A stretch of DNA of 64,000 nucleotides from Nocardioides sp. Arc9.136 (GTDB taxonomy: Bacteria > Actinomycetota > Actinomycetes > Propionibacteriales > Nocardioidaceae): NCBI RefSeq assembly GCF_030506255.1, contig NZ_CP113431.1, positions 4,103,001-4,167,000 of the forward strand, given 5' to 3'. A program made the translations under genes and the position numbers. This document shows positions 35,254-44,467 of this stretch, piece after piece. The stretch's first letter is position 1, and each line of letters starts with the position of its first letter. Below the pieces are notes generated by a model that saw only the letters and a list, made by a program, of their open reading frames with translations, had not been told where the DNA came from and did no database searches.

Positions 35254-36648
35254 TCAGGCGGACGCGGCGACGTCCTCCGCGGCGAGCAGCGAGAGCCCGA
35301 GCGCCGGCAGCAGGCCGTTGCCGGCGAGGTAGCCGGCCGCGCCGTGCCCGGAGATGCCCGCGGCGGCGCCCCCGGCGGCGTACAGCCCCGGCACCGGCGT
35401 GCCGGCCTCGGTCAGGACCCGGGCGTGCTCGTCGACGACGAGCCCGCCCTGACTGTGGAAGAGCGCCGGCTGCACCGGCACCGCGCGGTACGGCGCCTGC
35501 AGCGGCGCCTCCCAGGCGGTGCGGCCGAACGCGTCCTCGGCGCGCCCCTCGGCGCTGGCCCGGGCGGCGTCGAGGGTGCGCGCCAGCTCGCCCGCGTCGC
35601 AGCCGACCACGGCGGCCAGCGCCTCGACGTCGGCCGCCTCCCGGACGGCACCGGCGTCGACGGTCGCCCGGTAGTCGTCGAAGACCAGGCAGGCCTCGTG
35701 GATCCGCTCGTCGAGCACGATCCAGCCGCGGGCACCGGGCTGCGCGCCCAGCCGCGCGGCGTACTCGGAGTAGCCGGTCGTCTCGTCGCCGAACCGGCGC
35801 CCCTCGACGTCGACGACCACGCCGCCGTGCATGACCGTCGCCCAGCCGGCGAGGGTCGCGGCGGGGGTGAGCGCGGCGTGGCCCTGGTAGGCGTCGAGGT
35901 ACGCCGTGGCCGCGCCGAGGCGCTCGCCGAGGCGGAGCGCGTCGCCGGTCGACCCCTCGCTGCCGTGGTACGTCGCCGTCGCGATCTCCGGGAGGTGCCG
36001 CGCGACGAGCTCGCGGTCCGCGGCGTAGCCGTTGGTGGCGAGCAGCACCGCGCGGGTGGGGATCCGCTCCTGGCCGTGGGGGGACTCCACGACGACCTCG
36101 CGGACGCCGCCGTCCTCGGGGTCGACGACGACGTCGACGAGCCGGGCGGGGACCAGCAGGTCGATCAGGTCGTGCTCGCGGACCGCGCGCACCAGGCCGC
36201 CGAGCATGGCCTCGCCGGAGCGTCCGGGCACCGTGTGGCAACGGAGGCTCGAGTGGCCGGGGTAGGAGAAGTCGGTCACCAGCGAGAGCGGCAGGCCGGC
36301 CTCGTCGGCGAGCCACTCGACCAGGCGGCCGCTGACCTCAGCCAGGGCCCGCGCGAGCCGCTCGTCGGCCGTGCCGCCGGTCTTGGCGAGCACGTCCGCG
36401 ACGAACCGCTCCGGGGAGTCCTCCACCCCGGCCTCGCGCTGCCACCGAGAGCCGGCGCCGGGAACCATCGCCGTCGACATCGCGGTGTTGTTGGCCTTCG
36501 CGAAGTGCTCGTTGCGCTCGACGACCAGCACCGACAGCCCGAGCTGGGCGGCGCGGAGCGCGGCCACGAGCCCGCCGCCGGCGCCGGCGACGACGAGGTC
36601 CGGGCCCTCGGTCTCGACGTCCTGCGGGGCGCTCGTCGGGGTGCTCAC
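35254..36648 (-). CDS. FAD-dependent oxidoreductase (fumarate reductase/ketosteroid-dehydrogenase/TcuA superfamily)
   Basis: This 464-residue flavoprotein has an N-terminal FAD-binding motif (VVAGAGGGLVAALRAAQLGL then VVERNE) and the C-terminal GLYAAGGAAAGISGHGAAGYLAGNGLL stretch that binds FAD. Relatives oxidise or reduce the C=C bond of fumarate, urocanate, tricarballylate or 3-ketosteroids; which applies here is unknown. The GTG at 36648 overlaps the racemase stop at 4 nt. It is the last gene of the operon starting at 42432. Confidence 0.88.
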   Translation of the reverse strand: MSTPTSAPQDVETEGPDLVVAGAGGGLVAALRAAQLGLSVLVVERNEHFAKANNTAMSTAMVPGAGSRWQREAGVEDSPERFVADVLAKTGGTADERLARALAEVSGRLVEWLADEAGLPLSLVTDFSYPGHSSLRCHTVPGRSGEAMLGGLVRAVREHDLIDLLVPARLVDVVVDPEDGGVREVVVESPHGQERIPTRAVLLATNGYAADRELVARHLPEIATATYHGSEGSTGDALRLGERLGAATAYLDAYQGHAALTPAATLAGWATVMHGGVVVDVEGRRFGDETTGYSEYAARLGAQPGARGWIVLDERIHEACLVFDDYRATVDAGAVREAADVEALAAVVGCDAGELARTLDAARASAEGRAEDAFGRTAWEAPLQAPYRAVPVQPALFHSQGGLVVDEHARVLTEAGTPVPGLYAAGGAAAGISGHGAAGYLAGNGLLPALGLSLLAAEDVAASA

Positions 36649-37289
36649 CGGGTCGCTCCCGTCGCCTGGGCGCGGAGCCCGAGCATCGCGAGGGCGGTCC
36701 GCGTGGGGTCGAGCAGGTACGGCGCTCGCTCCTGGGGGGCGACGTCGACCGCCGAGCAGGCGTTGAGCACGAAGTCGCAGTCGAGGTCGCCGGCGCGGTC
36801 GGTCACCGCAGCCGCCCACGTCGCGTCGTCGGCGATGTCCTCGACCGAGAGGTCCAGGACGGTGGTCGGACCGACCGGCACCACGTCGTACTCCGCGAGC
36901 TTGCGGTCCAGCTCGGTGGCGATCGCCTCGTTGCGGGCCACCGCACCGATGCTGGCGCCCTGGCCCGCGACGAACGCCGAGGCGAGGTGACCGATCCCGA
37001 AGACCGGCCGCGGGAGGTCGTGGTCCAGCCCGCTGACCGGGTCGAGCACGCAGTCGGGCAGGAAGCCGTCCCAGCCGTCCGGGTCCACGGCGCGGTACCG
37101 CTCCAGGAGCGCCAGCTCGCTGGCACGGACGTCGTCGGCGGTCTCGAGGGCGCGCGGCAGGCCGGCCGCGTCGCCGAGGTGCTCGAGCACGACGGTGACG
37201 CCCTCGGGGGCGAGCTCGTCGTAGCGCTGCTGGCGACGCGCGAGCTCGGCGTCGTCGATGACGATCGGGGTGATGGCCAGGATCCGCAT
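36645..37289 (-). CDS. aspartate/glutamate/hydantoin racemase-family protein
   Basis: The 214-residue protein belongs to the cofactor-independent Asp/Glu racemase superfamily. It starts MRILAITPIVIDD and carries VLNACSAVDV near the C terminus with one of the two expected catalytic cysteines. The other position, near PVFGIGHLASAF, lacks cysteine, so it may be a maleate-isomerase- or decarboxylase-like member rather than a two-cysteine racemase. It overlaps its neighbours by 1 and 4 nt. Confidence 0.82.
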   Translation of the reverse strand: MRILAITPIVIDDAELARRQQRYDELAPEGVTVVLEHLGDAAGLPRALETADDVRASELALLERYRAVDPDGWDGFLPDCVLDPVSGLDHDLPRPVFGIGHLASAFVAGQGASIGAVARNEAIATELDRKLAEYDVVPVGPTTVLDLSVEDIADDATWAAAVTDRAGDLDCDFVLNACSAVDVAPQERAPYLLDPTRTALAMLGLRAQATGATR

Positions 37290-37618
37290 CAGCGAGCGCC
37301 CTCCTCGGGGCGCGGCGCGGCGGGCTCGATGCCCAGCGCGCGGGGGTCGTTGGGGTGCTCGGCGAGCGCGTGCACCTCGATGTCCATCCAGGGGTGGAGG
37401 GGCAGCGACGTCAGCGCCGCGTGCAGCTCGGTGGCGTCGGCGACGTCGTACAGGCTCCAGTTCGCCCAGCGGCCCGGCACCCGCCACAGGCGCCGCAGCT
37501 GGCCGGCGTGCGCCAGCCGCTGCCCCTGCTCGAGCTCGCGCGCGAAGATCTCCTCGCGCTGCCCGACCGGGGCGTCGGGGGGCCAGACGATCTCGATGTG
37601 GACCAGGAACTCGGCCAC
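37289..37618 (-). CDS. muconolactone delta-isomerase-family protein
   Basis: This 109-residue protein matches the ferredoxin-like MIase fold (MAEFLVHIEIVWP, then LWRVPGRWANWSLYDVADATELHAALTSLPLHPWMD). The catechol-pathway enzyme moves a double bond in muconolactone, but no other catechol-branch genes are present, so a related isomerase role is more likely. Its GTG follows the livF stop directly (TGAGTG order on the minus strand). Confidence 0.85.
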   Translation of the reverse strand: MAEFLVHIEIVWPPDAPVGQREEIFARELEQGQRLAHAGQLRRLWRVPGRWANWSLYDVADATELHAALTSLPLHPWMDIEVHALAEHPNDPRALGIEPAAPRPEEGAR

Positions 37619-38319
37619 TCAGACCCCCAGGTAGGCCTCGCGCACGCGAGGGTCGTCGGCCAGCTCCGAGCCGGTCCCCTCGAGCACGATCGACCCGCTC
37701 TCGATGACGTACGCGCGGTCGGAGATGGCCAGCGCCTGGGAGGCGTTCTGCTCCACGATCAGCACGGTCACGCCGGTGTCGCGGATCCGCTTGATCGCCT
37801 CGAGCACCTGCGCCACGAGGTTGGGCGCGAGCCCGACGGAGGGCTCGTCGAGCGTCAGGCACGTGGGTCGCGCCATCATCGCGCGGCCGATCGCGAGCAT
37901 CTGCTGCTGGCCGCCGGACATGGTGTCGGCCCGCTGCGTGCGCCGCTCGGCGAGGATCGGGAAGAGCTCGTAGACCTCGTCGAGGGACGAGCGGACCGTG
38001 GACCGGGACTGGGTGTAGGCGCCCATCTCGAGGTTCTCGACCACCTGGAGGTCGCCGAAGAGCGCCCGGTCCTGGGAGACGTGGACGAGGCCGGAGCGCA
38101 CGATCTGGTGCGCCCGCATCTTCTGCACCTCGTGGCCGTCGAAGACGATCCGGCCGCCGGTCGTCGCGACCAGCCCGTGGATCGCCCGCAGGGTGGTGGT
38201 CTTGCCGGCGCCGTTCGCGCCGATCAGCGAGACGATCTCGCCCCGGTCGACGTGCATCGACAGGCCGTGGAGGATCTCCAGCCGCCGGTAGCCGGCGTGC
38301 AGGTCCTGCAGCTCCAGGA

Positions 38320-38323
<4 letters not shown>
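37619..38323 (-). CDS. livF: ABC transporter ATP-binding protein, LivF type
   Basis: The 234-residue ATPase has Walker A GANGAGKTTT, signature MSGGQQQ and Walker B CLTLDEPS. It is the LivF half of a branched-chain-amino-acid-type importer (HAAT family). Such systems also take up amides, urea, aromatic acids and dicarboxylates, so the substrate should be judged from the catabolic neighbours. It overlaps livG by 4 nt. Confidence 0.94.
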
Positions 38324-39035
<712 letters not shown>

Positions 39036-39039
<4 letters not shown>

Positions 39040-40085
39040 GAGCGGAACCGATCACGCAGGGTGCCGTAGATGCCCTTGGGCATGAACAGCACGATCAGGA
39101 TGAGCAGTGCGGCGTAGACGGCGACGTCGAGGCCCGTGACGCCCTGGAGGAACTCCAGGAACGGCGGGGGCTCGCGCAGCACGGTCGCGATCCACTCCGA
39201 GAGCGGGCCGACGACCATCGCGCCGACGACCGGGCCGAAGACCGTGCCGATGCCGCCGATGACCGCGGGCACGATGGCGTTGACCGAGACCGCCGAGCCG
39301 AACGCCTGCTCCGGGCCCACGAAGAAGTAGTACTGCGTGTAGAACGCCCCGGCGAGCGAGGTGAACGCGCAGCTGATCGCCACCGCGACGAGCCGCACCC
39401 GCATCACGTTGATGCCGAGCGAGGCAGCGGCCACCTCGTCGTCGCGGACCGCCTGGACGTACTGCCCCGAGCGGGAGTTGACGTACGCGACCGTCCCGAG
39501 GAGACCGGCGCCGAGGATCGCCAGCGGGATCCAGTAGTAGAAGTGGCTGCCCTGCTCGAACTGCAGCATCCACCAGGAGTTCTCGGTCAGCAGCGGGACG
39601 TTGAAGCCCTCGGTGCGGCGCAGGAAGTCGAGGTTCTGCACCACGAGGAGGAATACCTGCGCGAAGGCGAAGGTCGCCAGGGCGAAGTACGCGCCGGCCA
39701 GCCGGTAGCGCAGGCAGAGGAAGGCGATCAGCGTGCCGGCCGCGGCGGAGATCGAGGCGCCGACCACCATCGCGATCCACGGCGAGATGCCGTGCTCGAC
39801 CAGGAGATAGGCGTCGGTGTAGGCGCCGATGCCGAAGAACGCGGCGTGGCCGAAGCTGAACATGCCGCCGTAGCCGCTCATCAGGTTCCAGCCGACGGCC
39901 ATGATCGCGAAGATCAGCGTGCGCACGGCGACGGTCTCGGTCTGCTCGTCCAGCACGAACGGCAGGACGGCGGCGACGGCGAGGAGCACGACCAGCGCGA
40001 GGTAGGTGCGCGCGGTCGACCGGTCCTTCAGCCGCGGGTCGTCCGAGCTCACGCTGGGTGCGCGCTCGGTGGTGAGGGCGGTCAT
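39036..40085 (-). CDS. livM: branched-chain-type ABC permease, LivM
   Basis: The 349-residue permease has about 8-10 helices and the LivM core GWNLMSGYGGMFSFGHAAFFGIGAY. It overlaps livH and livG by 4 nt on both sides. Confidence 0.94.
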
Positions 40086-41095
40086 TGCTTCACTCCGAAG
40101 ATCCCTTGCGGACGGAAGAACAGGACGAGGACGAAGACCGCGAAGACGAGGATCAGCGACCCCGTCCCCGGCAGGTAGAGCGCCCCGACGGTCTGGACGA
40201 GCCCGATCACCAGGCCGCCGACCACGGCTCCCTTGACGCTGCCGAGGCCGCCGAGCACGACGATCACGAACGCGAGGATCGTGAACTGCTCGCCCACGGT
40301 CGGGGTGAGGCTGAGGAACGGCACCATCAGGCCGCCGGCCACGGCCACGCAGGCCGAGCCGATGCCGAAGGTCATCGCGTAGATGCGGCGCACGTCGATG
40401 CCGACCAGCGACGCACCCTGGGTGTTGGCCGAGACCGCGCGGATCGAGAGGCCGAACGACGTGCCGCGCAGGATCAGCGTCAGCGCGCCGGCGACCAGCA
40501 GCGCTCCCGCGAAGGCGATGAGCCGCTCCCACGACACGATCGCGTCGAGGACCTCGAAGGAGCCCTCGACCGAGCTCGGCACCCGCTTCGGACGACCGCC
40601 GAAGATCATCAGCAGCACGTTGACGATCAGCAGGCTCAGGCCGAGGGTCACCAGCAGCGGGCCCTCCTCGTTGTCGGCCATCGTCAGCTTGTTCAGCAGG
40701 GCGGCCTGGACGAGGACGCCGAAGAGGAACATCACCGGGATGGCGAGCAGCGTCGCGACGTACACGGGGATGCCGCCCGCGTCGACCATCTGGTAGACGA
40801 GGTACATCGCCAAGGTGAGCATCGCGCCCTGCGCGAAGTTGACGATGCCGAGCACGCCGAAGATCAGGGTGAGGCCCACCGAGACCAGGGCGTAGACGCC
40901 GCCGAGCAGCAGCCCGGTGACGATCGACTGGGTGACCAGTCCGGAGTCCTTGCCCCCGACGGTGTAGACGAGGAGCAGCGCGACCACCACCGCGCCGACG
41001 ATGCCCAGGGGCAGCAGCGGCAGGCTCGGTCGACCGGAGCGGGTCTTCCCGTCGTCCGGTTGGGTCTCCGGTGGGGAGGTGGTGGTGTCGGTCAT
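40082..41095 (-). CDS. livH: branched-chain-type ABC permease, LivH
   Basis: The 337-residue permease carries the LivH signature GVYALVSVGLTLIFGVLGIVNFAQGAM after an N-terminal proline/threonine-rich stretch. It is separated from the upstream binding-protein gene by a 119-nt gap containing a strong hairpin (41179-41208). Confidence 0.94.
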   Translation of the reverse strand: MTDTTTSPPETQPDDGKTRSGRPSLPLLPLGIVGAVVVALLLVYTVGGKDSGLVTQSIVTGLLLGGVYALVSVGLTLIFGVLGIVNFAQGAMLTLAMYLVYQMVDAGGIPVYVATLLAIPVMFLFGVLVQAALLNKLTMADNEEGPLLVTLGLSLLIVNVLLMIFGGRPKRVPSSVEGSFEVLDAIVSWERLIAFAGALLVAGALTLILRGTSFGLSIRAVSANTQGASLVGIDVRRIYAMTFGIGSACVAVAGGLMVPFLSLTPTVGEQFTILAFVIVVLGGLGSVKGAVVGGLVIGLVQTVGALYLPGTGSLILVFAVFVLVLFFRPQGIFGVKQ

Positions 41096-41178
41096 GGCCG
41101 TCCGTTTCGTGGCGGAGTCGTGGCTGGGGTACGTCGCTGCGGCGGTGCGGCGGTGCGGCCGCGGGCCGCGCGCCTGCC

Positions 41179-41208
41179 GGCCGGTGGCGGGTCACCCCGC
41201 CACCGGCC
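41179..41208 (-). terminator. intra-operon hairpin between the binding-protein gene and livH
   Basis: A perfect 13-bp stem (GGCCGGTGGCGGG with CCCGCCACCGGCC) around a TCAC loop lies 6 nt after the binding-protein stop. It probably terminates part of the transcripts or protects the upstream message, giving more binding protein than permease. Confidence 0.7.
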
Positions 41209-41214
41209 CGGAGG

Positions 41215-42432
41215 TCACTTGGCCGGGTAGACCGGCTCGGAGGTCGTGAACTCGTCGGGGAAGACCTGCTCGACCTTGCCCTTCTTGGTCTGCATCACGA
41301 TGACCGTCGCGTTCTCGTTCTGGCCGGTCTCGTCGAAGGTGATCGGGCCGTCGAAGGCGAGCAGCGGGTCCTCGACCTCGATCTCGGCGATCGCGTCGCG
41401 GACGTCCTCCGGGTCGTCGGACCCGGCCTCCTCCAGCGCCTGGGCGATGACCATCACGGCCTGGTAGGAGAGCACCGAGGCGGTCTCCATCGGGCGGCCG
41501 AACTCGGCCTCGAAGCGCTTGCGGATGTCGGCGACCTCGTCGTTCGTGGCGCCGTAGTGGTAGTTGGCCGAGAGCACGTTCTCGCCCGCGGCACCCGCGT
41601 CGTTCGGGAAGGAGCCGTCGTCGAAGGCGCCGTTCGCGACGCCGTACAGCGCGTCGATGTCGGGGTCGAGCGCCTTGACCGCCTGGGCGACCAGGAGCTG
41701 GTCGGGGTAGTAGCCGGTCGCGACGATGACGTCGGGGTTGCCGGCGGCGGCCTCGCGGACCTGGGTGGTCGCGTCGGTGAAGTTCGTGCCGGGGTAGGTG
41801 ACCTCCTTGAGGACCTGCACCCCCTGGCTCTCGGCCTGCTCCTTGAAGGCGTCGAAGACGCTCTGCCCGAAGGCACCCTCGATGTGGATGTAGGAGACGG
41901 TCTTGACCGGCTTGCCGTTGGCCTCGGCCAGCGCGATCAGGTCGTCCGCACCGTCGGCGCCCATGCTCGTGGCGTCGGGCTGGATCCGGAAGGTGTTCTT
42001 GTAGCCCTGCTCGAGGATCGAGTCGTCGACGGCCACGTCGATCACCAGCGGCACCCGGGAGCGCTCCGCGACGGCGGACACATTCGCGGTGACGTCGCTC
42101 TGGTAGGTGCCGACCAGCGCGACCGCGCCGTCGCTGATGAGCCGCTGCGCCTCGCTCTGGCCGGTGTCCGCGGCGCCCTTGCTGTCGCCCTCGCCCAGCG
42201 TGAGCTTCCGGCCGTCGAGCGACTCGATGCCGCCGTCGGCGTTCACGTCCTCGACCGCGAGCTTCGCGCCGTCGTTCATCAGCGCGCCGACGCCGGCAAG
42301 CGCGCCCGTCAGCGGGTGGACCGAGCCGATCATGATGTCGCCGTCGGAGCCACTGCCGGAGGAGCCGGATCCGCAGGCGGCGAGCGCCACGGTGCCTGCG
42401 GCGAGCACCGCCGCGAGTGAGACCTTCTTCAT
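41215..42432 (-). CDS. ABC transporter substrate-binding lipoprotein (Leu/Ile/Val-binding type)
   Basis: The 405-residue protein has a lipoprotein signal (lipobox LAAC, Cys about 20) and the LivJ/K-type domain (IMIGSVHPLTGALAGVG). It is the first gene of the eight-gene operon running to the flavoprotein. The ATG at 42432 is preceded by AAAGG on the minus strand. Two GTTCC-type operators lie 41 and 76 nt upstream. Confidence 0.93.
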   Translation of the reverse strand: MKKVSLAAVLAAGTVALAACGSGSSGSGSDGDIMIGSVHPLTGALAGVGALMNDGAKLAVEDVNADGGIESLDGRKLTLGEGDSKGAADTGQSEAQRLISDGAVALVGTYQSDVTANVSAVAERSRVPLVIDVAVDDSILEQGYKNTFRIQPDATSMGADGADDLIALAEANGKPVKTVSYIHIEGAFGQSVFDAFKEQAESQGVQVLKEVTYPGTNFTDATTQVREAAAGNPDVIVATGYYPDQLLVAQAVKALDPDIDALYGVANGAFDDGSFPNDAGAAGENVLSANYHYGATNDEVADIRKRFEAEFGRPMETASVLSYQAVMVIAQALEEAGSDDPEDVRDAIAEIEVEDPLLAFDGPITFDETGQNENATVIVMQTKKGKVEQVFPDEFTTSEPVYPAK

Positions 42433-42472
42433 CGTGCTGGACCAACCTTTCGTGCCAAGGCACAGTGGGTGT

Positions 42473-42489
42473 GTTCCGTCAGAAGGAAC
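42473..42489. promoter_or_regulatory. operator site 1 (GTTCCGTCAGAAGGAAC)
   Basis: A 17-bp palindrome with perfect 5-bp arms GTTCC/GGAAC lies 41 nt upstream of the binding-protein gene. It matches the reverse complement of site 5 at 51244 in 16 of 17 bases. The presumed binder is the IclR protein encoded at 42678. Confidence 0.65.
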
Positions 42490-42507
42490 GACCGATGCTT
42501 TCTGGCC

Positions 42508-42524
42508 GTTCCGCTGAGCGGTGC
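42508..42524. promoter_or_regulatory. operator site 2 (GTTCCGCTGAGCGGTGC), weaker
   Basis: The left arm GTTCCGC is intact and the right arm is degenerate (GGTGC for GGAAC). It lies 35 bp from site 1 start to start, between the divergent binding-protein and iclR genes. Confidence 0.45.
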
Positions 42525-42638
42525 GACTCCAGGCGCCCGGGACGCCACGGATGGGGCAAGTTGCGGGATTCGGCGAGTATGGCACGGATCTCATTGTGAT
42601 TTCTAGGGGCTCGACGGCAAAGCACGCCGACCGATACA

Positions 42639-42655
42639 GTTCCGCTAGGCGAAAC
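42639..42655. promoter_or_regulatory. operator site 3 (GTTCCGCTAGGCGAAAC)
   Basis: The palindromic arms GTTCCGC/GCGAAAC overlap the expected transcription start of iclR (possible -10 TACAGT at 42635-42640), 22 nt before its ATG. This place suits autorepression. Confidence 0.6.
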
Positions 42656-42677
42656 AACCTGGAAACGGAGATGTGGC

Positions 42678-43457
42678 ATGGGCGCAGGGATCAGCGGATC
42701 CGTTCCGCGGGAGACACCCGGCGGGACGGAGGCGGCCGACCGGGTCGCGGACGTGCTGCTGCTCTTCGCCCGCTCCGACGACGCCCTGGGCGTCTCCCGC
42801 ATCGCCCGCTCCCTCGAGCTCAGCAAGGCCGTGGTCCACCGCATCCTGCAGTCGCTCGCGTCGCGCTCCCTGGTGCAGCCCCTCCCCGGCGGCTCGGCGT
42901 ACGTCCTGGGCCCTGCGGCCGCGGGCCTCGCCGCCCGCGCCTGGAGCCAGCTCGACGTCCGCTCGGTCGCCTCGCCCGTGCTGCGCCGGCTGCGCGACCA
43001 GACCCGCGAGACGACCACGCTGTCGGTGCTGGTCGGGAACCAGCGGATCTACCTCGACCAGATCGAGAGCCCGCAGGAGATCAAGATGGTCGTGGAGATC
43101 GGCCCGCGGTTCCCGCTGCACTCCGGCGCCTCGAGCCGCGCGATCCTGGCCCACCTGCCGGAGTCGTTCGTCGGGGAGGCCGTCGGCCAGCTGCAGGCGG
43201 CACGGCCCGACCTCGACGTCGAGGCCTACCGGGCCGATCTCGCACGGATCCGGGAGCAGGGGTACGCCGTGTCCCTCAACGAGCGCGGGACGGGGGCCGC
43301 CTCGATCGCGGCACCCTTCTTCGACTCCGCCGGGAACGTCGCCGGCTCGGTCAGCTCCTCGGGCCCGGTCTTCCGCTACGCCGAGACCGACGAGGAGCAC
43401 ACCCGTCTCGTCGTGCAGGCCGCCCGCGACATCACCGCCCGGCTCTCCCCTAGCTAG
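42678..43457 (+). CDS. IclR-family transcriptional regulator
   Basis: The 259-residue protein has an N-terminal winged helix (ALGVSRIARSLELSKAVVHRILQSL) and the IclR effector domain (from about 90; LHSGASSRAILAHLP and YAVSLNERGTGAASIAAPFF). IclR proteins respond to small acids from the pathway they control. It is divergent from the Liv operon and cotranscribable with the CitE-like gene 50 nt downstream. Repeated GTTCC-N7-GRAAC sites occur at its promoter and at 51.1-51.3 kb. Confidence 0.94.
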   Translation: MGAGISGSVPRETPGGTEAADRVADVLLLFARSDDALGVSRIARSLELSKAVVHRILQSLASRSLVQPLPGGSAYVLGPAAAGLAARAWSQLDVRSVASPVLRRLRDQTRETTTLSVLVGNQRIYLDQIESPQEIKMVVEIGPRFPLHSGASSRAILAHLPESFVGEAVGQLQAARPDLDVEAYRADLARIREQGYAVSLNERGTGAASIAAPFFDSAGNVAGSVSSSGPVFRYAETDEEHTRLVVQAARDITARLSPS

Positions 43458-43507
43458 CCACCGCGCCGGCCGGTCCTGGGCCGGCCCGGCACCCGGAAGG
43501 ACCCGCC

Positions 43508-44356
43508 ATGCTCCCCCGCTCGTTCCTGTACGTCCCCGGCAACCGGCCCGACCTGTTCCCCAAGGCCGCGGCCGGTCCCGCCGACGCGGTCGTGCTCGAC
43601 CTCGAGGACGCGGTGCCGCTGTCCGAGAAGGCCGCCGCGCGCGGCGCCGTACGCGACTGGCTGGGGGCGTCCGCGGCGGGCTCGGGCGAGACGTGGGTCC
43701 GGGTCAGCCCGACCGCGCTGGAGGACGACTTCGACGCGGCGGTCCGCCAGGGTCTCGACGGCCTCCTGCTCGCGACCGTCACCCCGGCCGCGGTCCGGAC
43801 GGTCGCCGCACTGCTGGCCCGCCTGGAGCCCGAGCGCGGGCTCGTCCCGGGGTCGGTCCGCGTGGTCGGGCTCGTCGAGAGCGCCGAGGGACTGCTGTCC
43901 CTCGCCGAGTCCGCGGCCGAGGAGCGGCTCACCGCCTTCGGGATCGGCGAGGTCGACCTGCTCGGCGACCTGCGGATGTCGCGCGGCCCGGCCACCGACG
44001 CGGCGGTCACCCACCTGCGCACGCAGGTCGTCGTGCACAGCGCTGCGGCAGGCCTCGAGGCACCCGTCGCCCCGACGTCCACCGACTTCCGGGACCTCGA
44101 CGCGTTCGCCGAGTCGACCCGTGCCCTCGTCGGCCTGGGCTTCCGGTCCCGCACCGCCGTGCACCCCGCCCAGGTCCCGGTCGTCCACGACGTCCTCACC
44201 CCCACGCCCGAGAAGGTCGCCGACGCCCGCGACCTCGTCGCCCGCTTCGACGCGGCCGAGGGCGGCGTGACCACCGACGCGCGGGGCCGGCTCATCGACG
44301 CCGCCGTCGTCCGGGAGGCGCGGGAGGTGCTGGCCCGCGCCGAGCGGGCCGGCTGA
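43508..44356 (+). CDS. HpcH/HpaI aldolase / CitE-like CoA-ester lyase
   Basis: This 282-residue TIM-barrel protein opens MLPRSFLYVPGNRPDLFPKA, typical of CitE and (S)-citramalyl-CoA or malyl-CoA lyases. Metal and substrate residues appear in VVLDLEDAVP, VRVVGLVESAEGL and FGIGEVDLLGDLR. It should cleave a hydroxyacyl-CoA to a keto acid and an acyl-CoA, a plausible last step for the adjacent catabolic genes. GGAAGGA precedes the ATG. Two hairpins end the unit at 44371-44420. Confidence 0.9.
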   Translation: MLPRSFLYVPGNRPDLFPKAAAGPADAVVLDLEDAVPLSEKAAARGAVRDWLGASAAGSGETWVRVSPTALEDDFDAAVRQGLDGLLLATVTPAAVRTVAALLARLEPERGLVPGSVRVVGLVESAEGLLSLAESAAEERLTAFGIGEVDLLGDLRMSRGPATDAAVTHLRTQVVVHSAAAGLEAPVAPTSTDFRDLDAFAESTRALVGLGFRSRTAVHPAQVPVVHDVLTPTPEKVADARDLVARFDAAEGGVTTDARGRLIDAAVVREAREVLARAERAG

Positions 44357-44370
44357 GCCGACCTGCCGCT

Positions 44371-44420
44371 CACCGGCACCTGGGCGTGCCGGTGCCCCGC
44401 CGGCCAGTCGCTCCGGCGGG
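44371..44420 (+). terminator. tandem hairpin terminators after the CitE-like gene
   Basis: The first stem is CACCGGCAC/GTGCCGGTG (44371-44394, 6-nt loop), 14 nt after the stop. The second is CCCGCCGG/CCGGCGGG (44396-44420, 9-nt loop). Beyond them the base composition drops toward the ATPase gene. Confidence 0.7.
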
Positions 44421-44467
44421 TAAGGCTGGAGTGGCTGAGGCCTGGTGGCGTGCGTTGCTAATTCACG

